This document shows positions 1 through 8,573 of a stretch of DNA of 8,573 nt, in pieces. Where the stretch lies: contig JAGHZG010000050.1 of the NCBI GenBank assembly GCA_017743275.1, positions 1 through 8,573 of the forward strand, written 5' to 3'. A model generated the notes under the pieces. It was not told the DNA's origin, made no database searches, and was given only the letters and a program-made list of their open reading frames with translations. Position 1 is the stretch's first letter, and every line of letters starts with the position of its first letter. The DNA is from Chloroflexota bacterium (GTDB lineage Bacteria; Chloroflexota; Anaerolineae; B4-G1; DUEL01). Made by a program: the position numbers and the translations under genes.

Positions 1-28
1 GGCAGCGTCAGATGTGTATAAGAGCCAG
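1..28 (+). other. Sequencing adapter remnant (Nextera/Tn5 transposase adapter)
   Basis: Bases 10-28 match the 19-bp Tn5 mosaic end AGATGTGTATAAGAGACAG with a single mismatch (C instead of A at 25). Bases 1-9 (GGCAGCGTC) match the read-1 tail that is joined to the mosaic end in Nextera libraries. The tail shows that this is a library adapter left on a contig end and not a natural Tn5 end. True genomic sequence should begin at about base 29. Confidence 0.95.
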
Positions 29-417
29 TCGTTGGGGACGACCACGGGGTCTACCCGCACGGGGGTCTGGCGGCCCTCCACCTGGGTGCGCTGACTGGCA
101 GTGAGGGATTCGGGGGGGACAAAGACCTGCAGGGAATGGCGGATGAACGCCCGACAGGCCAGCCGGACCCCGCGGGCGATGTCCTCATCGCCCAGCCGCT
201 CCCGCTCTGTATCCGAGATAGGGGACAGCGCGTCCCGATGATCGGGGGGGATAACCACCCGGCAGGTCCCGCAGGCCCCCAGGCCCCCACAGACTCCGCT
301 GAGGCCCACGCCCAGCCGTCGGGCGGCCTCCAGTACGGAAATGCCTGCCGGAACCTGGCCTCTTCTGCCCAGAGGCTGAAAGGAGACGGTAACTGTGGAG
401 AAATTGGGTTCTGTCAC
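29..417 (-). CDS. RACo-like protein (COG3894 type), N-terminal [2Fe-2S] ferredoxin domain, partial
   Basis: This is the N-terminal 129 residues of a protein whose 3' end is lost at the contig edge. The start is GTG at 417, which overlaps the TGA of the upstream regulator as GTGA, so translation is probably coupled. The product begins VTEPNFSTVTVSFQPLG. It carries a plant-type ferredoxin cluster site: C43, C49 and C52 in CGGLGACGTCR, and C88 in RLACRA, followed by the segment VFVPPESL. This order is typical of COG3894 proteins such as RACo, the ATP-dependent reductive activator of corrinoid proteins in methyl-transfer systems, which continue with a linker and an ASKHA ATPase-like domain (usual total over 500 residues). 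That C-terminal part is not visible here. The family call is strong. The physiological partner, a corrinoid methyltransferase, is inferred and none is seen in the window. Confidence 0.85.
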
Positions 418-1103
418 TGATCCGATGACCGCAAGGGAATCCATCCGTGCCGCAGGGCGTAGACGGTGGCCTGAGTTCGGTCGGAGACGCCCAGTTTGTT
501 CAGAATCGCCGTGACGTGATTCTTCACTGTCTGATGGCTGATGCCCAGGCGGTAAGCGATTTCTTTATTGCTCATCCCGGCCACCATCAGGCGCAACACC
601 TCCATTTCCCGACTGGAGAGGGGAGCCAGGTATCGCTCATCGGAGATGTCGCCGCCGAACTGTCGGTACCGCTCCCGCAACCACCGTCCCAAATCCCGGT
701 CGGAGGCCAGGACCATCTGGCGCAGTACGTACTGGCCCGCATAGACATGGCGGACCGTCCTCACCAGTTCCTGAGGGCTGACATCTTTGGAATGGTACGC
801 GGAGGCCCCGGCCCGCACCGCGTGGTACACCTGCTCCTCGTCGTCGTAGGCGGTGAGAATCACCACGCCGACCTCCGGATGTGCGTCCTTGATCCGGCGG
901 GTGGCCTCCAGCCCGTTGACGCGGGGAAGGTTGACGTCCATAATGACCACATTCGGCAACAGACGGGACACCGCCTCTATGGCCTCTTCCCCGTCCGAAG
1001 CCTCCCCGATCACCTCCAGGTCTCCCTCGGCAGCGATCACCCTTCGCAGCCCCTCCCGAAAGAAGGGGTGATCGTCCACGATGAACACCCGGATTTTGTT
1101 CAC
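414..1103 (-). CDS. NarL/FixJ (LuxR-type) two-component response regulator
   Basis: A 229-residue cytoplasmic transcription regulator of usual family length. Residues 1-120 form the receiver domain: acidic pair D10/D11, phospho-acceptor D56 in VIMDVNLP, T84 in LTAYDD, and K106 in the SKD motif. Residues 162-222 form the LuxR-type HTH, with LSSREMEVLRLMVAGMSNKE, the recognition-helix segment SHQTVKNHV and LNKLGVSDRTQA. The linker 124-160 is longer than usual and rich in Arg, Asp and aromatic residues. The start is GTG at 1103, chosen because AAGGAGG lies at 1108-1114 with 4-5 bases of spacing. The TGA overlaps the start of the downstream RACo-like gene by 4 bases, so the two form an operon. 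No cognate histidine kinase is visible. Transcription probably starts near 1258, giving a leader of about 155 nt that contains the heptamer dyad. Confidence 0.95.
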   Translation of the reverse strand: MNKIRVFIVDDHPFFREGLRRVIAAEGDLEVIGEASDGEEAIEAVSRLLPNVVIMDVNLPRVNGLEATRRIKDAHPEVGVVILTAYDDEEQVYHAVRAGASAYHSKDVSPQELVRTVRHVYAGQYVLRQMVLASDRDLGRWLRERYRQFGGDISDERYLAPLSSREMEVLRLMVAGMSNKEIAYRLGISHQTVKNHVTAILNKLGVSDRTQATVYALRHGWIPLRSSDQ

Positions 1104-1154
1104 GGCCCCTCCTTTTGGTTACGGATACAACCCCGCCTGACAGTTTGGAAAACA

Positions 1155-1238
1155 GGACACGGATTAACACGGGTTTCACGGGTCGGCACGGATAACAATC
1201 TCCGTGAAAACCCGTACCATCCGTGCCCATCCGTGTCC
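1155..1238. repeat. 84-bp dyad array of eight CACGGRT-type heptamers
   Basis: Four heptamers read forward at 1158 (CACGGAT), 1168 (CACGGGT), 1177 (CACGGGT) and 1187 (CACGGAT). Four read in the opposite direction, occupying 1200-1206, 1210-1216, 1219-1225 and 1229-1235. Start-to-start spacing is 10, 9, 10 in both halves, and all four pairs are symmetric about 1196.5. Of 42 opposed positions, 29 are complementary by my count, and the mismatches fall mainly in the 2-3 base spacers. The outermost 10-bp arms are perfect (GGACACGGAT and ATCCGTGTCC). The array lies in the probable leader of the regulator gene. It may be an operator or a dispersed repeat family. Confidence 0.85.
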
Positions 1239-1242
1239 CATT

Positions 1243-1255
1243 TCGCATGTCGCAA
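1243..1255. repeat. Two TCGCAT/GTCGCA heptamers, same unit as the 7589-7689 repeat
   Basis: TCGCATGTCGCA at 1243-1254 is identical to 7590-7601 and to 7604-7615 in the other intergenic repeat block. It abuts the CACGGRT dyad. This points to one short repeat family seeded in both gaps rather than a coincidence. Confidence 0.6.
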
Positions 1256-1264
1256 CTCGTCATT

Positions 1265-1293
1265 AGTATACCACAAAACGGAGAGGATGCATA
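1265..1293 (-). promoter_or_regulatory. Extended -10 promoter for the response regulator operon
   Basis: Read on the minus strand, TATACT (1270-1265) is preceded by TGG (1273-1271), an extended -10. A weak -35, TATGCA (1293-1288), lies 17 bases upstream. Transcription would start near 1258. The gyrB promoter on the other strand shares the TGTGGTA core. Confidence 0.6.
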
Positions 1294-1302
1294 CCATCTT
1301 GT

Positions 1303-1326
1303 AGAGCAACTGCTCGCAGTTGCTCT
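1303..1326. promoter_or_regulatory. 24-bp perfect dyad between the divergent promoters
   Basis: Arms AGAGCAACTG (1303-1312) and CAGTTGCTCT (1317-1326) are perfect inverted repeats around CTCG. The site lies between the -35 regions of the two opposed promoters (1288-1293 and 1339-1344). No T-run follows on either strand, so it is not a terminator. A binding site for a dimeric regulator is the simplest reading. The adjacent response regulator is a candidate, by inference only. Confidence 0.65.
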
Positions 1327-1338
1327 GCACCCCCCATT

Positions 1339-1367
1339 TTGGCCTCTCCCGCAACCTGTGGTAAAAT
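1339..1367 (+). promoter_or_regulatory. Sigma70-type promoter of gyrB
   Basis: TTGGCC (1339-1344), a 17-base spacer, then TAAAAT (1362-1367) preceded by TGG, an extended -10. Transcription would start near 1374, leaving a leader of about 17 nt. The ribosome binding site GGGAGG at 1376-1381 lies 9 bases before the ATG at 1391. Confidence 0.75.
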
Positions 1368-1369
1368 GA

Positions 1370-5002
<3,633 letters not shown>

Positions 5003-5029
5003 CAAGACTGTCCACTCGCAAACTCTAAC

Positions 5030-5035
5030 AGGAGG
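5030..5035 (+). promoter_or_regulatory. Ribosome binding site of the iron alcohol dehydrogenase
   Basis: AGGAGG lies 5 bases before the ATG at 5041. The 38-base gap after gyrB shows no terminator or promoter, which supports co-transcription with gyrB. Confidence 0.8.
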
Positions 5036-5040
5036 CCGAC

Positions 5041-6248
<1,208 letters not shown>

Positions 6249-6279
6249 GATGGTCGGCCTTCGCCGACCATCTCTTTTG
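6249..6279 (+). terminator. Rho-independent terminator after the dehydrogenase
   Basis: A perfect 10-bp stem, GATGGTCGGC (6249-6258) with GCCGACCATC (6263-6272), has a CTTC loop and is followed by TCTTTTGG. It lies 45 bases after the stop and would end the gyrB-dehydrogenase transcript. It is part of the left half of the palindromic element. Confidence 0.75.
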
Positions 6280-6294
6280 GTATGTCCGTGGAAG

Positions 6295-6358
<64 letters not shown>

Positions 6359-6364
6359 GGTTGC

Positions 6365-6376
6365 GTGGATTTTTAA
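6365..6376. repeat. 12-bp direct repeat, right copy
   Basis: GTGGATTTTTAA, identical to the end of the dehydrogenase gene at 6193-6204. Confidence 0.6.
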
Positions 6377-6390
6377 ATAAATCCTACACT

Positions 6391-6402
6391 ACCAGCGCTG
6401 GT
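6391..6402. promoter_or_regulatory. Perfect palindrome ACCAGCGCTGGT abutting a -35 box
   Basis: A 12-bp perfect palindrome ends one base before the TTGACT -35 hexamer of the aminotransferase promoter. The position suits an operator for a repressor or activator dimer. The regulator is unknown. Confidence 0.5.
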
Positions 6403-6430
6403 TTGACTTTTCCTGCCGCTTGACTACAAT
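6403..6430 (+). promoter_or_regulatory. Sigma70 promoter of the aminotransferase
   Basis: TTGACT (6403-6408), a 16-base spacer, then TACAAT (6425-6430). Transcription should start near 6437, giving a leader of about 75 nt. It is the best consensus promoter in the window and also supports a new transcription unit after the terminator. Confidence 0.8.
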
Positions 6431-6511
6431 AGCGAAGGGCGCGAAGTCGCCAGTGAACTTCTGGAGTTGATACCTTACCCCTGTTTCCACATCATCCGAG
6501 GAGGTGAACCG

Positions 6512-7585
6512 ATGTATCCCAAACTCTTTATCCCCGGACCGACCCACGTGCGAAAGGAGATTCTGGAAGCGCAGACCGTGCCGATGATCGGGCACCGGGC
6601 TCCGGAATACTCCAAACTCCAGTTGGAGGTGACCCCCAAACTTCAGCAACTCCTCTACACTCAACAGCGCGTGTACCTCTACGCCAGTTCCTCCACCGGT
6701 GTGATGGAGGGCTCCGTCCGACAGGCCTCCACCGGCAAACCCATCCTCTTCACCGTCTGCGGCGCCTTCTCCCAGCGCTGGTACGAAATCGGCCAGCAGA
6801 ACGGCATCCCTTCCGAGAAGATAGAAGTCCCTCTGGGGCAGGGGATCACCCCCGAAATGGTGGACGAGGCCCTCTCCCAGAAGGAGTACGACGCCATCAC
6901 CATCACGATGAACGAGACGGCCACCGGCGTGATGAACCCGGTCCAGGAGATCGCCGCCCTGGTCCGCCAGAAGTACCCGGACGTGCTCATCCTGGTGGAC
7001 GCGGTCAGTTGCATGGCGGGGGTGAAGATTGAGTTTGACGCGTGGGGGCTGGATGTCTGCTTCGCGGGCGTCCAGAAGTGCTTCGCCCTCCCGCCGGGCC
7101 TGACCGTTTGCGCGGTCAGCGACCGGGCGCGGGAGCGGGCCAAGCAGGTCAAGTACCCCGGCCACTACTTCGCCTACGCCCAGATGGACAAGCGGTACGA
7201 CAAAGGCCAGACGCCCGCCACGCCCGCCATCAGCCTCATCCAGGCGCTGAACAAGCAGATGGACGACATCCTGGCGGAGGGGCTGGAGAACCGCTGGCGG
7301 CGCCACCAGGAGATGGCCTCCATCGTTCAGGACTGGGCCCGCAAGTACTTCGCCCTCTTCGCCGACGAGCGCTTCCTCTCCCCCACCGTCACCAACATCA
7401 CCAACACCCGGGGGATCAGCGTGGAGGGGCTGAACCAGGAACTGCGCAAGCGGGGCGCCATCATCTCCAACGGCTACGGCGATCTGAAGGAGAAGTGCTT
7501 CCGCATCGCGCACATGGGCGACCTGACCGTGGAGGACATCCGCTGGCTGCTGGAGCAGATAAACGACATTCTCGGGCTGCAGTAG
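6512..7585 (+). CDS. Class V aminotransferase (serine/alanine-glyoxylate or phosphoserine type)
   Basis: A 357-residue PLP-dependent enzyme. The start is the ATG at 6512, because AGGAGGTGA (6499-6507) precedes it with 7 bases from AGGAGG. An upstream in-frame ATG at 6467 lacks such a site and would add 15 unconserved residues. Visible family marks are the N-terminal LFIPGPTHVRKEI, GHRAPEYSKL and the cofactor-phosphate loop SSSTGVMEGSVR. NETATGV follows, then D163 in LVDAVSCMAG, which contacts the pyridine nitrogen. K189 in GVQKCFALPPGL forms the Schiff base, and R331 in FRIAHMGD should bind the substrate carboxylate. Members use serine, alanine or phosphoserine as amino donor or product. The following dehydrogenase gene supports a serine/hydroxypyruvate-linked role. 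Which direction it runs is not determined by the sequence. Confidence 0.93.
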   Translation: MYPKLFIPGPTHVRKEILEAQTVPMIGHRAPEYSKLQLEVTPKLQQLLYTQQRVYLYASSSTGVMEGSVRQASTGKPILFTVCGAFSQRWYEIGQQNGIPSEKIEVPLGQGITPEMVDEALSQKEYDAITITMNETATGVMNPVQEIAALVRQKYPDVLILVDAVSCMAGVKIEFDAWGLDVCFAGVQKCFALPPGLTVCAVSDRARERAKQVKYPGHYFAYAQMDKRYDKGQTPATPAISLIQALNKQMDDILAEGLENRWRRHQEMASIVQDWARKYFALFADERFLSPTVTNITNTRGISVEGLNQELRKRGAIISNGYGDLKEKCFRIAHMGDLTVEDIRWLLEQINDILGLQ

Positions 7586-7588
7586 ACC

Positions 7589-7689
7589 GTCGCATGTCGC
7601 AGGTCGCATGTCGCATATTTGCGACCTGCGACCTGCTCCCTGCGACCTGCTCCCTGCGACCTGCGACCTGCGACGTGCGACGTGCGACT
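7589..7689. repeat. Heptamer tandem repeats in two opposed orientations
   Basis: Four GTCGCAN heptamers (7589-7616) are followed by a 3-base spacer, then ten heptamers in the opposite sense (7620-7689): eight TGCGACN and two TGCTCCC. The left four can fold against the first four on the right (7589-7615 with 7620-7646) around a TATT loop, with about 4 mismatches in 27 pairs. The stop codon of the aminotransferase lies 3 bases before and the next ribosome site 7 bases after. No T-run follows, so it is not a standard terminator. It resembles the degenerate heptanucleotide repeats known from cyanobacteria. Confidence 0.9.
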
Positions 7690-7696
7690 ATGACCT

Positions 7697-7704
7697 GGAG
7701 GTGA
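7697..7704 (+). promoter_or_regulatory. Ribosome binding site of the serA-like gene
   Basis: GGAGGTGA lies 3 bases before the ATG at 7708, 6 bases from the GGAGG core. This fixes the start directly after the heptamer repeat block. Confidence 0.85.
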
Positions 7705-7707
7705 ACC

Positions 7708-8573
7708 ATGAAAGTCCTGATCTGCGACCCCATAGACCCGGAAGCCGTAGAGACGATGCGCCGGGCCGGGATTGAGGTGGACGTTCGGGATGCCATCACG
7801 GCGGAGGAACTGGAGGCCGTCGCCGCCGACTACGACGTGATGGTGGTCCGCAGCCGCACCAAAGTCACCGCGGCGGTGATGGATAAGGCCCCCAACCTGA
7901 AACTCATCGTCCGGGGCGGCGTGGGCGTGGACAACATTGACGTGAAGCACGCCCAGGCGAAGGGAATTGAGGTGCGCAACACCCCCCTGGCCTCCGCCAA
8001 CTCCGTGGCCGAACTGACCATCGGCTACCTCTTCGCGCTGGCCCGCCAGATTCCCCAGGCCACCGCATCTATGAAGGCCGGCCAGTGGGAGAAGAAGGCC
8101 TTCAGCAAGGGGATAGAACTGGCCGGGAAGACGCTGGGGCTGGTCGGCTGCGGCAATATCGGCCAACTGGTCGCCCAGAAGGCCGCCGCGCTGGGGATGA
8201 CCGTCCTCTTCTACCGCCGCACCCCCACCGAAGTCCCTGGCGCCACCCAGGTCTCGTTGGACGAACTGCTGGCCCGCTCCGACTTCATCTCCCTCCATGT
8301 CCCGCTGACGCCCGAAACCCGCCACATCATCGGGCGCGCGGAGTTTGAGAAGATGAAGAAGGGCGTCTACATCGTCAATTGTGGGCGCGGCGGGACGCTG
8401 GACGAGGCCGCCCTCTACGACGCCATCGTCAGCGGAAAGGTGGCGGGCGCTGCGCTGGACGTCTTTGAGGACGAGAAAGAGGACCGGGGCCGACGGCTGA
8501 TGGAACTCCCGCAGGTCATCGGCTCCCCGCATGTCGGCGCGGGCACCGAGGAGGCCACGGAACGCGTCGGCGC
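7708..8573 (+). CDS. serA: D-2-hydroxyacid dehydrogenase, 3-phosphoglycerate dehydrogenase type, partial
   Basis: The first 288 residues of a formate/glycerate dehydrogenase-family enzyme, open at the window end. It begins MKVLICDPIDPEAVETMRRA. Substrate-domain marks are VRGGVGVDNID (68-78) and ANSVAELTIGYLFALAR. The SerA-like GQWEKKAF and ELAGKTLG lead into the Rossmann loop GCGNIG (147-152). The catalytic triad is R227 in NCGRGG, E256 in DVFEDE and H275 in SPHVGAG. Two oddities: the residues after the second Rossmann strand are YRR (169-171) instead of the usual acidic residue, hinting at NADP(H), and the common EP after the catalytic Glu is EK. The upstream aminotransferase makes phosphoglycerate dehydrogenase (serine synthesis) the likely role. 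Hydroxypyruvate or glyoxylate reductase is the alternative. Any ACT or C-terminal domain that would help decide lies outside. Confidence 0.85.
   Translation, partial: MKVLICDPIDPEAVETMRRAGIEVDVRDAITAEELEAVAADYDVMVVRSRTKVTAAVMDKAPNLKLIVRGGVGVDNIDVKHAQAKGIEVRNTPLASANSVAELTIGYLFALARQIPQATASMKAGQWEKKAFSKGIELAGKTLGLVGCGNIGQLVAQKAAALGMTVLFYRRTPTEVPGATQVSLDELLARSDFISLHVPLTPETRHIIGRAEFEKMKKGVYIVNCGRGGTLDEAALYDAIVSGKVAGAALDVFEDEKEDRGRRLMELPQVIGSPHVGAGTEEATERVG

Noticed and set aside
10..28. Natural Tn5 end, meaning a transposon next to the RACo-like gene
   Set aside because: The mosaic end is joined to the synthetic Nextera tail and stands at the exact sequence end, so it is a library artefact.
447..1304. 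285-residue open frame on the plus strand over the response regulator
   Set aside because: The opposite strand encodes a complete receiver-HTH regulator with a good ribosome site. This frame shows no motif.
1303..1326. Strong hairpin as a transcription terminator
   Set aside because: There is no T-run on either strand, and it lies between two divergent promoters where no transcript needs to end.
6467..6511. Upstream ATG that would lengthen the aminotransferase by 15 residues
   Set aside because: No ribosome site precedes it, the added residues do not resemble the family N-terminus, and the ATG at 6512 has a near-perfect AGGAGGTGA.
7589..7689. CRISPR array
   Set aside because: Units are 7 bp, directly adjoining, with no unique spacers and no cas genes.

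Overview
The window is GC-rich, densely coded bacterial DNA. Codon and domain style (a NarL-type regulator with a long acidic/aromatic linker, a corrinoid-activator-type ferredoxin protein, a short 641-residue GyrB extein, arrays of short repeats between genes) suggests a Chloroflexota-like bacterium. That placement is an inference and is not secure. The first 28 bases are not genomic: they match the Nextera/Tn5 sequencing adapter with one mismatch, so this is the raw end of an assembled contig.

Layout. Minus strand, 1103 down to 29: a LuxR/NarL-family response regulator, then, overlapping by 4 bases (GTGA), the N-terminal part of a RACo-like protein with a [2Fe-2S] ferredoxin domain, cut by the contig end. 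Positions 1104-1390 form a divergent control region. It holds an extended -10 promoter on each strand, a 24-bp perfect dyad between the two promoters, and an 84-bp dyad-symmetric array of eight CACGGRT-type heptamers in the leader of the regulator gene. Plus strand, 1391-5002: gyrB, interrupted by a 562-residue in-frame intein inserted immediately before the catalytic DxDxD of the Toprim domain. The intein has splicing motifs, a LAGLIDADG homing endonuclease and an embedded XRE-type helix-turn-helix. An iron-type alcohol dehydrogenase follows after 38 bases.

The 307-base gap 6205-6511 holds a terminator and a roughly 150-bp imperfect palindrome flanked by a 12-bp direct repeat, which looks like a small MITE/REP-type element inserted at the end of the dehydrogenase gene. 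A good sigma70 promoter with an adjacent palindrome follows. Then come a class V (serine/alanine-glyoxylate or phosphoserine type) aminotransferase and, after a block of 7-bp tandem repeats in two opposing orientations, a 3-phosphoglycerate/hydroxypyruvate-type dehydrogenase that runs off the window.

The last two genes probably act in one pathway: either the phosphorylated route to serine (phosphoglycerate to phosphohydroxypyruvate to phosphoserine), or the reverse-direction pair of serine-glyoxylate aminotransferase and hydroxypyruvate reductase. The most interesting elements are the HTH-containing gyrB intein and the three distinct repeat architectures between genes.
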